DNA of 64,000 nt from Sanguibacter sp. HDW7 (GTDB lineage Bacteria; Actinomycetota; Actinomycetes; Actinomycetales; Cellulomonadaceae): positions 1,674,001-1,738,000 of the forward strand of contig NZ_CP049862.1 of the NCBI RefSeq assembly GCF_011300875.1. The letters run 5' to 3'. Under the pieces are notes generated by a model. The model saw only the letters and a list, made by a program, of their open reading frames with translations. It ran no database searches and was not told the origin of the DNA. Below are positions 40,821 to 50,355 of this stretch, piece after piece. Within the stretch, counting starts at the first letter, position 1; every line of letters starts with the position of its first letter. Position numbers and translations under genes: made by a program.

Positions 40821-41948
40821 CTACAGGCTGACGCGGTGCCCCTGCGTGGGAGCGTCGGCCGCGATCTCCGCGTACGCCGCGACGAGCAGCGTCGGGTCGG
40901 GACCCTCGAGACGGCTCGGTCGTCCCTGGCCGTCGAGGACGACGAAGCGCAGCGTGTCGCCACGGCTCTTCTTGTCGCGGCGCATGGCCGTGAGGAGCTG
41001 CTCCCAGCGGTCACCGCGGTAGGTCGTGGGCAGGCCGAGGGACTCCAGGACGGACCGGTGACGGTCGACGTCGGCGTCGCTCAGGCGGCCGGCGAGCCGT
41101 GCGAGCTCCGCGACGAACACCATGCCGACGGACACGGCCGCGCCGTGGCGCCACTGGTAGCGCTCGACGTTCTCGATCGCGTGACCGAACGTGTGCCCGT
41201 AGTTGAGGAACTCGCGCGGCCCGGACTCCTTGAGGTCCTCCGCGACGACGGCAGCCTTCCAGGCGACGGCACGCTCGATGAGCTCGACGAGCACGTCCTC
41301 AGGGACGCCGCTCGCGCCCTGCGTGAGCTCGGCCGCATGCGTCTCGATGAGCTCGAGCACGCGCGCGTCGTGGACGAAGCCGCACTTGACGATCTCAGCG
41401 AGGCCCGCCACGAAGTCCCAGCGGGGCAGGGACTCGAGCGCGTCGATGTCGCACAGGACGCCTGCCGGCGGATGGAACGCGCCGACGAGGTTCTTGCCCT
41501 CGGCCGTGTTGATGCCGGTCTTGCCGCCGACGGCCGCGTCGACCATCGCGAGGATCGTCGTCGGAACCTGGACGACCTTGATGCCGCGCAGCCACGTCGC
41601 GGCGACGAACCCGCCGAGGTCCGTCGTCGCGCCTCCGCCGACGGCGACGATCGCGTCCGAGCGCGTGAATCCGGCTTGGCCGAGCACCTGCCAGCAGAAC
41701 GCCGCGACCTGGGCGGTCTTCGACTCCTCGGCGTCGGGGACCTCCGCCTGGATGGCCTCGTAGCCCTGCGCAGCGAGGTCGGAGCGGATCGCCTCGGCGG
41801 TCGCGCCGAGCGCGGCCGGCGCGAGGACGAGGACGCGACGGACGTCAGGCCCGAGCATCGTCGGCAGCTCGCCGAGAAGGTGGCGGCCGATGACGACGTC
41901 GTACGGCTGCTCGCCGCGCACGGTGACACGGACGGGTGCGGTGGTCAC
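40821..41948 (-). CDS. aroB: 3-dehydroquinate synthase
   Basis: A 375-residue NAD- and zinc-dependent enzyme of the shikimate pathway. GGGATTDLGGFVAATWLRG binds NAD and NYGHTFGHAIE carries metal-binding histidines. The GTG overlaps the aroK stop (GTGA), so translation is coupled. Confidence 0.96.
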   Translation of the reverse strand: MTTAPVRVTVRGEQPYDVVIGRHLLGELPTMLGPDVRRVLVLAPAALGATAEAIRSDLAAQGYEAIQAEVPDAEESKTAQVAAFCWQVLGQAGFTRSDAIVAVGGGATTDLGGFVAATWLRGIKVVQVPTTILAMVDAAVGGKTGINTAEGKNLVGAFHPPAGVLCDIDALESLPRWDFVAGLAEIVKCGFVHDARVLELIETHAAELTQGASGVPEDVLVELIERAVAWKAAVVAEDLKESGPREFLNYGHTFGHAIENVERYQWRHGAAVSVGMVFVAELARLAGRLSDADVDRHRSVLESLGLPTTYRGDRWEQLLTAMRRDKKSRGDTLRFVVLDGQGRPSRLEGPDPTLLVAAYAEIAADAPTQGHRVSL

Positions 41949-42532
41949 TTCTGGTCCCCCTCGGTGGGTGCGGTCTGCTGTGCGCCGTCCGCGGGCGCGG
42001 GTGCGGCGCCGAGCGCCGCGAGGATCGTCGCCGCGACGTCGTCGGGCGTGAGCTCGTCCGTGTCGACGCGCAGCGTCGCGACCTTCTCGTACACGGGACG
42101 GCGCGCGGTCATGAGCTGCTGCCACTGCGCGCGCGGGTTGCCGAGCAGCAGCGGGCGCGACACGTTGAAACCGACGCGCGGCGCGGCCTGCGCGAGCGAC
42201 ACGTCGAGGAACACGACGGTGCCACCCGCAGCGGCGTACGACGCGAGCACCTCCTGCGTCTCGGGTGCGAGCACCGCACCCCCGCCGAGAGCCAGGACGC
42301 CGTCGTGCTCCGCGACGGCGAGGGCGACGGCCTCACGCTCGAGAGTGCGGAACGCGGGCTCGCCGTCGTCGAGGAAGATGTCGCTGATCGGCTTGCCCGC
42401 CCGGACCTCCACATCGGCGTCCGTGTCGCGCACGGACCAGCCCGTCGCGGCGCCGAGCGCCGCAGCGACCGTGGACTTGCCGGAGCCGGGCGGACCGGCG
42501 AGGACGACGCGGGGCATGACGTTGTGGGGCAC
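41945..42532 (-). CDS. aroK: Shikimate kinase
   Basis: A kinase with P-loop GPPGSGKST, the DxD of RDTDADVEV, LALGGGAVL and the lid arginine of FNVSRPLLLG. I chose the GTG at 42532 because TACCCT lies seven bases before it, as for a leaderless mRNA. An ATG at 42517 (five codons on) has no ribosome site but matches homologues about as well. A 20-residue Ala/Thr/Glu tail follows the kinase domain. Confidence 0.92.
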   Translation of the reverse strand: MPHNVMPRVVLAGPPGSGKSTVAAALGAATGWSVRDTDADVEVRAGKPISDIFLDDGEPAFRTLEREAVALAVAEHDGVLALGGGAVLAPETQEVLASYAAAGGTVVFLDVSLAQAAPRVGFNVSRPLLLGNPRAQWQQLMTARRPVYEKVATLRVDTDELTPDDVAATILAALGAAPAPADGAQQTAPTEGDQK

Positions 42533-42539
42533 GTAGGAG

Positions 42540-42545
42540 AGGGTA
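42540..42545 (-). promoter_or_regulatory. aroK -10 box, leaderless start
   Basis: TACCCT on the minus strand seven bases before the GTG. It would supply aroK-aroB with a promoter after separation from aroC. Confidence 0.35.
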
Positions 42546-42632
42546 CCGGGCGTGGGCGGCCAGAGCGGGCGAGTCCCGTGCCGCGCAGATCGAAGCTCCG
42601 GCTCACCCCGATGTTCGATCTGGACCGTCCTC

Positions 42633-42661
42633 CTCAAGGCGACCAGCAGACTTGCCGATAT
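42633..42661 (+). promoter_or_regulatory. FliA/WhiG-type promoter of the fibronectin-like gene
   Basis: CTCAAGG (42633-42639), a 14-base spacer and GCCGATAT (42654-42661) on the plus strand, 43 bases before the ATG. Same form and spacing as the pilus promoters. Confidence 0.65.
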
Positions 42662-42704
42662 CAGACCGATAGTCGCGACAATCTCACTCCTCTGGGGGAT
42701 CTTC

Positions 42705-45700
42705 ATGCGTACTCCACGGATCGTCGCAGGGGCGACGGCCGCAGTTCTGGCCCTCGGGCTGCTCTCCGCGCTCCCGGCGTCGGCGACGACGGGCGCAATC
42801 GTCACGCTCAACTCCTCAGCAACGGCAACTGGCCGCACGGGCGACATCGTGCTCGCCTGGCAGCCGGTGCCGGGCGCGACCCAGTACAAGGTCGAGATCG
42901 CCGAGACCGAGAGCTTCGGCTCGAGCGTGGTCGACTCGGTGACGACGTACGGGCTCCGCTGGGTCCCGACCACGCCCCTGTGGGGGACGAACGGCGATCG
43001 TCAGCTCTTCTGGCGTGTCGTCCCGGTCGGCGTCACCACAGACATTGCGGCAGCTAACGTCGGCTCTTTCGTCCGGGCCGAGGCCCCGACGACGACGCTG
43101 CTCGCCCCTGCGCAGGGCGCGGACGTGGCCTTCCCGACCGCAGTGACGTTCACGTGGCAGCCTGTCACCGGCGCGTCGTCGTACGACCTCACGTACGGCG
43201 CCTCGAGCGGCGCCACACCGACGCTCAAGAACGTCGTAGACACGACCTGGACGCCGGCGCTCCTCCCGGCAGGTACCTACGAGTGGTCGGTCACGCCACG
43301 TTTCCCACTGCCGACGCACCGCAGCGACGTCGCGGGCACGCCGAGCGCGACCAGGTCCTTCACCGTGCCGAAGTTCGAGGACACGGTTCCGGGTCCCGGG
43401 CTCGTGACACCCGCGCACGCCGCGTTTCTCAACGACCCGGAGTTTCGGTGGAACTCGGTCGACGGCGTTCGGTCGTACGTCTTCCAGCTGAGCACCGACC
43501 CGAACTTCGTTCCTACGGCCGTCATCGTCGACGCCGAGGTGGCCAGCACTGCGTTCACCCCCGTGCACACACTCCTCAACGGCACGTATTACTGGCGTGT
43601 CGGAGCGAAGGCACCCAACGGCTCGGTCACATACTCGGGGACCCGGCAGTTTGCCAAGCGCATGACGCTTGACGAGTCCGCCACGACGTCCGACGCGACG
43701 GTCGACCTTGCGTTCACGAACATCTCCGCGACAGGGGCCGCTCCTTCGGCGCTCGACTTCGACCGCTTCTACCTCGCGTGGAACCCGGTGCCACGTGCGA
43801 CGTTCTATGAGGTGACGGTCACGCGGCAGCGTGACAAGTCCAAGGTCCTCACGTGCCGTACCGGGTCGACATCGGCGACGATTGTCGGTCCGTCCTACAT
43901 CGCCGACCCGAAGAAGGTTGCCGGTGCCTACGACTGCCTCTGGTCGACGGACGACAACTCAGCGATCCGACCCGGCGACGATCTGTATCTCGCCCGGGTC
44001 CGGGCGATCAACGTCAGCGCGGCTGACACGTACGCCTATTCGGCGGCCGTGAACCCGCGGACGATGGCGTCGACGACGATCTCGTCGACTGTGGGGTACT
44101 TCACGGTGAGGGACTCGGACCGCTCCGCAGGAGGCGCTGCGGCACAAGTCGTGCCGCTCGCGTCGCCGACGCAGGTCGTGAGCCCTCGGATCGAGTGGCA
44201 GCCTGTCACCGGCGCGACCGGCTACCTTGTCAACATCTACAGCGACGCGGATGGCTCGACGATCATCGCGACGTTGAGGACCACGACGGCGACCGTCCAG
44301 ATGACTGGCGTCTTTGAGCTCAACAGCACCACCACCTCGGACGATGCCTACAAGATCGAAGTGTTCGCGAGCTCTGCCGACTGGAAGAAACCCACAGAAT
44401 GGCGCGAGCTCCCCAACACCAAGGGCGACACGTCGTTCCTCCGCTCGGCTCCCACTCCCGCCGCCGGCACCGTCGTAGACGTCGGCGGCGCCAAGCTCCT
44501 GCGCATGACGCCGACGTCGGCGTCCGCTCTCGGCGGTGCCAACCGCGGCTACCAGGTGAACATCTACAAGCGGGGCATGGACCAGACTCACACGACCCTC
44601 CGGGTCGACCAGCCCTCGGTCATCGCTGCTCAGAGCTACAGCGCGCCGAGCGCCGCCGTGACGACTATGAAGGCGCTCCCGACGGGTGAGTACTCGTTCG
44701 CGTGGGCCGTCATCGACCCGGTGGGCAAGGTTGCCCAGGAGTCCCCGCGCGTCGACTTCACCATCGGTGGCGCGACACCGAGCAACCTCGTTGCGAAGCA
44801 GTCGGCGTCCGGTACCTCGGCAGCGCTCTCGTGGAAGAACAACGCGACGGCCGACTCGTACACGGTGAAGTTCCGCTCGACGACAGACGCCCGGACGACG
44901 ACCTACACCACGAGCGCCCGTTCAGTGACCGCCACCGGTCTCCTGCCTGGCGCGACCTACGAGTGGTCCGTCTCCTCGACGAGCCAGGGCAACGTCTCGT
45001 ATGACTCGCCCGCGCAGAGGTTCACCGTCCCCCGGGCTACCGTGACCCTGACGTCGGGCACACTTGCCGGTGTCAAGGCCGGCGAGGCGCGGATCGCGTG
45101 GTCCGCGGTGCCGGGTGCCTCCCGGTACCTCGTGCGCGTGGCACCTGCGAGCAAGGGTCTCGCGAGCACCACCGCGATCGAGACCTCGGCGCTCTCCTAC
45201 GTCCCGACGATCGCGCTCGCCTATGGCACTGCGTACACCTACGACGTGCGCGCGGTGCCGCCCGTGCTCACCACCGCGAGCACGCGACCAGTCCTCGCGA
45301 CGACCGTCAAGGACGGGTCGCTCACCGTCATCACGGCACCGGGCACGCCATCGGGCCTCAAGCTCACGGCGAACGCCAGCGTCGTGACGGCGACCTGGTC
45401 CGACCTCGTGGGTGTCACCCGCGGCAGCGCGATCGCCCCGGGCTACCTGCTCCGCTACGGAGCTGCACGTGCCGACGGCCTCGACCCGTCCTGGACGAAC
45501 ATCGTCGTCGGTTCCGGACAGTCCCGGACGGTCCCGGGCCTCAAGCCGGGCACCCAGTACGCGGTGCAGGTCGCGGCTGCCAACACCGCGGGTCAGAGCC
45601 CGTGGAGCCGGACAGTCGTGGTTTCGACCGCTCAGATCGCGCCATCAGCCCCGCGCATCGGCACCGTCAGCCGCGCGAGCGGCTACGTCACAGCACGCTG

Positions 45701-46211
45701 GGGCGCTCCGACGTCGGCGAACAGCGGCGTGACCGGCTACCTCGTCCAGACCCGTCAGTATTCGACGGGCCGCTGGAGCGCGTGGAAGTCGACGCGCGCG
45801 GCCTCGACGGCGCGTTCGGCAAAGGTCACCGGCCTGAAGAACGGTCTCAAGACCGAGGTGCGGGTCATCGCCACGTCCAAGGTCGGGAACAGCCGGGCCT
45901 CGGCCTCGAAGATCGTCACCCCGGCCGGCAAGCCCCTGGCCCCGACCGTCAAGGCCAGCTCCACGAAGAAGAAGACCGTCAAGGTCACGTGGAAGGCCGC
46001 GTCCTCGAACGGCTCGACGGTCACGGGCTACACGGTGCAGTACTCGACGAACGGCAAGTCATGGAAGACGCTCAAGGCGCTCTCGTCGAAGTCCCGCAGC
46101 TACACGTGGACGAAGGCGGCGTCGAAGAAGTCGTACTACTTCCGCGTCCAGGCCAAGAACGCGCTGGGCTCGGGTGCGTACGGCAAGACCACGAAGGTGA
46201 CCGTCAAGTAA
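42705..46211 (+). CDS. Secreted multi-domain fibronectin-III-like protein
   Basis: A 1168-residue exported protein. A signal peptide (residues 1-27, cleavage after ASA) is followed by about ten Ig/fibronectin-like modules; most carry a W-x-PV-x-GA-x-x-Y core, such as AWQPVPGATQY and TWQPVTGASSY, while the last three are closer to classical fibronectin III. The C-terminal 150 residues are rich in lysine and serine. No LPXTG, lipobox, membrane anchor or catalytic domain is seen, so it is either released or held by charge. GGGGGAT precedes the ATG. It has a pilus-type promoter and splits aroC from aroK. Its GC content looks lower than that of its neighbours. Adhesin or matrix protein is my guess. 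Confidence 0.8.
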   Translation: MRTPRIVAGATAAVLALGLLSALPASATTGAIVTLNSSATATGRTGDIVLAWQPVPGATQYKVEIAETESFGSSVVDSVTTYGLRWVPTTPLWGTNGDRQLFWRVVPVGVTTDIAAANVGSFVRAEAPTTTLLAPAQGADVAFPTAVTFTWQPVTGASSYDLTYGASSGATPTLKNVVDTTWTPALLPAGTYEWSVTPRFPLPTHRSDVAGTPSATRSFTVPKFEDTVPGPGLVTPAHAAFLNDPEFRWNSVDGVRSYVFQLSTDPNFVPTAVIVDAEVASTAFTPVHTLLNGTYYWRVGAKAPNGSVTYSGTRQFAKRMTLDESATTSDATVDLAFTNISATGAAPSALDFDRFYLAWNPVPRATFYEVTVTRQRDKSKVLTCRTGSTSATIVGPSYIADPKKVAGAYDCLWSTDDNSAIRPGDDLYLARVRAINVSAADTYAYSAAVNPRTMASTTISSTVGYFTVRDSDRSAGGAAAQVVPLASPTQVVSPRIEWQPVTGATGYLVNIYSDADGSTIIATLRTTTATVQMTGVFELNSTTTSDDAYKIEVFASSADWKKPTEWRELPNTKGDTSFLRSAPTPAAGTVVDVGGAKLLRMTPTSASALGGANRGYQVNIYKRGMDQTHTTLRVDQPSVIAAQSYSAPSAAVTTMKALPTGEYSFAWAVIDPVGKVAQESPRVDFTIGGATPSNLVAKQSASGTSAALSWKNNATADSYTVKFRSTTDARTTTYTTSARSVTATGLLPGATYEWSVSSTSQGNVSYDSPAQRFTVPRATVTLTSGTLAGVKAGEARIAWSAVPGASRYLVRVAPASKGLASTTAIETSALSYVPTIALAYGTAYTYDVRAVPPVLTTASTRPVLATTVKDGSLTVITAPGTPSGLKLTANASVVTATWSDLVGVTRGSAIAPGYLLRYGAARADGLDPSWTNIVVGSGQSRTVPGLKPGTQYAVQVAAANTAGQSPWSRTVVVSTAQIAPSAPRIGTVSRASGYVTARWGAPTSANSGVTGYLVQTRQYSTGRWSAWKSTRAASTARSAKVTGLKNGLKTEVRVIATSKVGNSRASASKIVTPAGKPLAPTVKASSTKKKTVKVTWKAASSNGSTVTGYTVQYSTNGKSWKTLKALSSKSRSYTWTKAASKKSYYFRVQAKNALGSGAYGKTTKVTVK

Positions 46212-46216
46212 CGGCT

Positions 46217-46249
46217 CGTCTTGGGGGCGGCGACGCCGCCCCCAAGACG
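46217..46249 (+). terminator. Terminator of the fibronectin-like gene
   Basis: A 15-bp perfect stem (46217-46231 with 46235-46249) with a GAC loop, directly after the stop codon. Confidence 0.7.
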
Positions 46250-46266
46250 CCTCGCACGTGACCCTG

Positions 46267-46312
46267 GTACGGCGAAGGGCGGGATCCTCACGGATCCCGC
46301 CCTTCGCCGTAC
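46267..46312. terminator. Terminator between convergent genes
   Basis: Perfect 21-bp inverted repeat (46267-46287 with 46292-46312), loop TCAC, between the fibronectin-like gene and aroC. Probably serves aroC. Confidence 0.7.
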
Positions 46313-46323
46313 GTCGACCGTGG

Positions 46324-47538
46324 TCAGCGCATGTGCTCGGGGATGGACTCGAGGTAGGCCTCATAGTTGCGTCGGATCTCGGCGACGGAGTCGCCTCCGA
46401 ACTTCTCGAGGACGGCGTCAGCGAGCGTGAGCGCCACCATCGCCTCGGCGATGACGGCGGCCGGGGGCACCGCACAGACGTCGGAGCGCTGGTGCTGCGC
46501 CTTGGCGGCCTCCCCCGTCGCCGTGTCAACGGTGCGCAGGGCGCGCGGCACGGTCGAGATCGGCTTCATGGCCCCACGCACGCGCACCACCTCGCCGTTG
46601 GACATACCGCCTTCGACGCCGCCTGCGCGGTTCGTGGCGCGCGTGATGCGGCCGTCGACGACGTCGATCTCGTCGTGAGCCTCCGAGCCACGACGCGTCG
46701 CCGTGCGGAAGCCGTCGCCGACCTCGACGCCCTTGAACGCCTGGATGCCCATGATCGCGGCCGCAAGACGCGCGTCGAGACGGCGGTCGGAGTGCACGTA
46801 GGTGCCGAGCCCCGTGGGCACCCCGTAGGCGAGCACCTCGACCACTCCCCCGAGCGTGTCACCTGCCTTGTGGCAGTCGTCGATCTCCGCGACCATCGCG
46901 GCCGACGTCGCAGCGTCGAAGCAACGCACCGGGTCGGCGTCGAGCGTCGCGGTGTCATCGGGCGTGGGAACCGCGGCGCTATCAGGGACGCTCACAGGGC
47001 CGATTCCGACGACGTGCGACACGAGCCGCACGCCGACGGCCTGCTCGAGGAAGGCCGCCGCGTACACACCCAGGGCGACACGCGTCGCGGTCTCGCGCGC
47101 CGAAGCACGCTCAAGCACGGGGCGTGCATCATCGAAACCGTACTTTCGCATGCCGACGAGGTCCGCGTGGCCCGGCCGAGGACGCGTGATCCTCTTGTTG
47201 CGCGCGATCTCACGCACGTCGCCCGTCCCGGCGTCCACCTGGAGCGCGTCCAACTCGACCGGGTCAGGGGCCATGACGTCGACCCACTTGGGCCACTCGG
47301 AGTTCGCGATCTCGAACGTCACGGGGCCGCCCTGCGTGACGCCGTGGCGCACGCCGGCGAGCACGCGGAGCTCGTCCTGCTCGAACTTCTGGCGCGCACC
47401 CCGTCCATAGCCGAGGCGCCGACGAGCGAGCGCGTCACGGACGTCCTGGCTCGTCACCTCGACACCCGCGGGAAGGCCCTCGATCACTCCGACGAGCGAC
47501 GGGCCGTGGGACTCACCTGAGGTCATCCAGCGCAGCAT
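46324..47538 (-). CDS. aroC: Chorismate synthase
   Basis: A 404-residue FMN-dependent enzyme that makes chorismate from EPSP. The N-terminus [15 protein letters not shown] is typical, as are the [12 protein letters not shown] stretch and [17 protein letters not shown] lies eight bases before the ATG. A hairpin separates it from the pilus operon upstream. In most relatives aroK and aroB follow directly; here the fibronectin-like gene lies between. Confidence 0.96.
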   Translation of the reverse strand: MLRWMTSGESHGPSLVGVIEGLPAGVEVTSQDVRDALARRRLGYGRGARQKFEQDELRVLAGVRHGVTQGGPVTFEIANSEWPKWVDVMAPDPVELDALQVDAGTGDVREIARNKRITRPRPGHADLVGMRKYGFDDARPVLERASARETATRVALGVYAAAFLEQAVGVRLVSHVVGIGPVSVPDSAAVPTPDDTATLDADPVRCFDAATSAAMVAEIDDCHKAGDTLGGVVEVLAYGVPTGLGTYVHSDRRLDARLAAAIMGIQAFKGVEVGDGFRTATRRGSEAHDEIDVVDGRITRATNRAGGVEGGMSNGEVVRVRGAMKPISTVPRALRTVDTATGEAAKAQHQRSDVCAVPPAAVIAEAMVALTLADAVLEKFGGDSVAEIRRNYEAYLESIPEHMR

Positions 47539-47560
47539 GGCGCGATCCTTTCACGTGGGA

Positions 47561-47611
47561 CGACGACGCCCCCGTGACGTCCGCAGTGCGGTCGTGACGG
47601 GGGCGTCGTCG
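47561..47611 (-). terminator. pilMNO operon terminator
   Basis: A 15-bp stem (47561-47575 with 47597-47611) around a smaller hairpin, placed after the pilO stop and before aroC. Confidence 0.6.
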
Positions 47612-47626
47612 CGCAAAGCGGAGACG

Positions 47627-48487
47627 TCAGTCCTTGCCCGACTTGATGTCGCGCGAGAACGGGTTGTCCGAGTCCTTGCGCGAAGGGAGCTTGATTTCAG
47701 TCTCACCCTCCTCGTACGGGTCAAGGCTCTGGTTCTTGTCCGTGAAGATGTAGAACGCGCCCGTGATGACGTACTCGACGTCGCCGTCCTCCAACTTACG
47801 TCCGTTCACCTCCTGCTCCTCGAGCGAGGTCGCCTCGACGTTCGAGACGAGGAAGTACCGCGGGAGCTTGGTCTGGATCGCGTCAAGATATGCGCTCGCC
47901 TCGTTGAAGGTGCCGTAGAACGTCAGCGTAGTCGTGAACGCAACGAGCTTCTCGCTCGCGGCGTCGGCCTTGGGCTTCGCGCTGGGCTCAGCGGACGGGG
48001 TACCGTCCGACGACTCCTTGGCCTCGTCCCCCTTGGCCGTGCCGTCGTCCTTGGCGTCGTCCTTCTTGGCGTCGTCCGTTGACCCCTTGAGGGTGTCCGT
48101 AACGGAGTCCGCCTCCTTCTTCCGATCGCCGGTGAGGGTGGCGACCTCCTGCGCCTGTCCGACGCTCGCCGAGGTCAGCATCACCTCGCTCTCCTCGGCA
48201 AGCTTGTCAAGGTCCACGATGAGCCGCGGCACCGCCCCGTCGAATGGCAGGCGCACCTGGAGCGCGGCCAGCTCCGCCTTAAAGTCGTCAAGCTGCGCGA
48301 ACTGCTTGCGCAGTGTCGCAACCTTCGCCGCGAGCGAAACGTTCGCCGCGACGAGTCCGTCCGCCTGCACGTTGAGCTCAGCCGCCTGGGTCCGCTTCGG
48401 CTGCACGAGAAGGAACCACCCGGCCAGAACGAGGACGAGTGAGACGATCACTGTGCCTGCTATCCAGGTCTTGCGTGGGTTACGCAT
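47627..48487 (-). CDS. pilO: Type IV pilus assembly protein PilO
   Basis: A 286-residue inner-membrane alignment protein: short cytoplasmic head, one membrane segment (about 8-27), coiled coil (35-75) and a ferredoxin-like extracytoplasmic domain. An insertion of about 50 Lys/Asp/Ala/Ser-rich residues (about 140-190) lies in the middle of the domain and is not part of usual PilO proteins. The ATG overlaps the pilN stop by one base. With PilM and PilN it links the cytoplasmic motor to the pilus. Confidence 0.85.
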   Translation of the reverse strand: MRNPRKTWIAGTVIVSLVLVLAGWFLLVQPKRTQAAELNVQADGLVAANVSLAAKVATLRKQFAQLDDFKAELAALQVRLPFDGAVPRLIVDLDKLAEESEVMLTSASVGQAQEVATLTGDRKKEADSVTDTLKGSTDDAKKDDAKDDGTAKGDEAKESSDGTPSAEPSAKPKADAASEKLVAFTTTLTFYGTFNEASAYLDAIQTKLPRYFLVSNVEATSLEEQEVNGRKLEDGDVEYVITGAFYIFTDKNQSLDPYEEGETEIKLPSRKDSDNPFSRDIKSGKD

Positions 48488-49203
48488 CAGCGCAGCTCCT
48501 TAGGGAAGGTCGTGCCGGAAGCCGCAAGTCCATTGAGGGTGACCGACGCGATCGTGGAGTGCGTGAAGTCGTCCCCTTCGCCCTCTTCGACCTCAGAGCT
48601 GAAGAGCCGAGCGGACTCAACCGTGGGCAACGCCTCGAGGTCGGCCAAGAGCTTGGCGACGTCCGGCAACGTCTTCGACACCATCTCGATGGAGATGCGC
48701 GTGTGCAGCCCCGAACGCTGCGACGGATCGTTGAGGCTGATCGAACCCTGCGCCGCGTCCCAGCCCTCGATGACGAGCTTCCGAACCTCGAGCTCCTCCG
48801 GAATCTGGGACGTCAGGGCGTCGATCGTCGGCTTCCACCTGACGTCACCCATCCCGGACCTGAAGAGGGCATTCTCCGTCTCGTCGATCCGACCAAGCAC
48901 GATCGGGACCTCGGCGTACTTGCGCTGCTCGACTTGCAGCCGCGTCGTCTCCGCATTCGCCGCGTCGACACGACCCTGTGCCTTGGAGACGAGCCCCGAG
49001 GCGACGAACGTCAGCCCCCCCACGAGCACGAGGACCAGTGCGATCACAACGGCAAGAACGGCCTTGAGCTTCTTGAGATTGCGTGCGTCCGTGACATCGG
49101 TCGGAAGGAGATTGACCTGTGGCAGCAACGTCGCCCCGATGCCCTTCTGCGACTTGGACACGGCGCCCGAGGTGGAGGACTTCTTGCTCAACGAGAGGCT
49201 CAT
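48487..49203 (-). CDS. pilN: Type IV pilus assembly protein PilN
   Basis: A 238-residue protein. Its cytoplasmic tail contains PQVNLLP (about 28-34), the motif that binds PilM. A membrane segment (about 47-70), a coiled coil and an extracytoplasmic domain follow. ATGA overlap with pilM and a one-base overlap with pilO. Confidence 0.88.
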   Translation of the reverse strand: MSLSLSKKSSTSGAVSKSQKGIGATLLPQVNLLPTDVTDARNLKKLKAVLAVVIALVLVLVGGLTFVASGLVSKAQGRVDAANAETTRLQVEQRKYAEVPIVLGRIDETENALFRSGMGDVRWKPTIDALTSQIPEELEVRKLVIEGWDAAQGSISLNDPSQRSGLHTRISIEMVSKTLPDVAKLLADLEALPTVESARLFSSEVEEGEGDDFTHSTIASVTLNGLAASGTTFPKELR

Positions 49204-50255
49204 GACGCGACTCCGTACGCGAGACCGACGGGGAGGGCGATGCGTGAGTCGACGGAACGTGCGTCACCGGCACTGCGCGCGACCTCCATGTGCTGCAGCG
49301 GGCTTCCGAGCGTCACGGGGAGCCGCGTCGCGCTCGCCACGAACTGTCCGAGACCCGGGAGCATGACCGCCCCGCCGGTGAGGACGAGCGTCTCGACGGG
49401 AGTCTGCGGATTGCTCTGGGTGAAGTACCCGAGGGTGCCGCGGATCGCCTCGACGAGCGTCGTCGAGACGTGCGAGATCGAATCGGCGGCAGGAGCGAGC
49501 TCCGGGTTGTACCCGTGGCCGATGCCGATCTCACGCTTGAGTCGCTCTGCCTCGACCTGCGTCGTCTTGAGCGCGGCCGCGACGCCGTCGGTGGCGTTGT
49601 CCCCGCCCTGCGCCAGGTGGCGCACGAGGCGGGGCTTGCCGTCGACCACGATGACGATCGTCGTGATGCGCGCGCCGATCTCCACGATGGCGACCGTGCG
49701 ACGCATGAGGTCGCCCTGGACGAGCGACCGGGTCAGGGCGAAAGCATTGAGGTCGACGACCTCCGGAGTGAGACCGGCGGACTCGCACGCGAGGACGTTC
49801 TGCGTGACGGTCTCGCGCACCGCGGCGACGAAGAGACCCTGCGCGACGCGTCCCGTCTCGCTCACCGACTCGCTCGTCGGGTAGAAGTCGAGCAGCGTGC
49901 TGTCGACCGCGACGGGGAGGAGCTCCTGGGCCTGGAACGGGAGCGTCTTGCGGATCGCCGCGAGCGGCATCCAGGGCAGCTCGAGGTCTCGCACGATGAC
50001 GCGCTGGTTCCCGACACCGATGTGAACCTTCTTGGTCGAGAATCCGCCCTTCTGCCACAGCTGCTTGAGCGCGCCGGCCACTGTCGAGGTCTCGACGACC
50101 TCGCCGTCACGCACAGCGCCCGCAGGGAGCGCGATCTCTGCGAACCGGTGGAGCGTCGCACGCGACGCCCCGGGTCCGCCCGAGCCGAACTCGACCTCGG
50201 CGGCGCGCACTGCGCTGGTTCCGATGTCGAGGCCGACGACTCTCGTCTTTGCCAC
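49200..50255 (-). CDS. pilM: Type IV pilus assembly ATPase-like protein PilM
   Basis: A 351-residue actin-like protein. GLDIGTSAVRAAEVEF is the phosphate-1 motif and LVLTGGAVMLPGL the later nucleotide-binding part. PilM sits under the membrane and couples PilN/PilO with the PilB/PilT motors. GTG start with GAGGAAG upstream. First gene of its operon, 45 bases after a FliA/WhiG-type promoter. Confidence 0.92.
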   Translation of the reverse strand: MAKTRVVGLDIGTSAVRAAEVEFGSGGPGASRATLHRFAEIALPAGAVRDGEVVETSTVAGALKQLWQKGGFSTKKVHIGVGNQRVIVRDLELPWMPLAAIRKTLPFQAQELLPVAVDSTLLDFYPTSESVSETGRVAQGLFVAAVRETVTQNVLACESAGLTPEVVDLNAFALTRSLVQGDLMRRTVAIVEIGARITTIVIVVDGKPRLVRHLAQGGDNATDGVAAALKTTQVEAERLKREIGIGHGYNPELAPAADSISHVSTTLVEAIRGTLGYFTQSNPQTPVETLVLTGGAVMLPGLGQFVASATRLPVTLGSPLQHMEVARSAGDARSVDSRIALPVGLAYGVAS

Positions 50256-50300
50256 AGTCTTCCTCCGGGGGTGTTGGCATGTTCTCGCACGCCAACGCAG

Positions 50301-50329
50301 TTATCGGCGGCCCGGAGGCTCAACTTGAG
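50301..50329 (-). promoter_or_regulatory. FliA/WhiG-type promoter of pilMNO
   Basis: CTCAAGT (50323-50329), a 14-base spacer and GCCGATAA (50301-50308) on the minus strand. It is an exact match to the core of the group. Confidence 0.75.
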
Positions 50330-50355
50330 CGTCCAGGCGGAACTTCTGGGACGGC

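Noticed and set aside
42515-42517. ATG at 42517 as aroK start
   Set aside because: It has no ribosome site, whereas the GTG at 42532 has a -10 box at leaderless distance. It remains a fair alternative.
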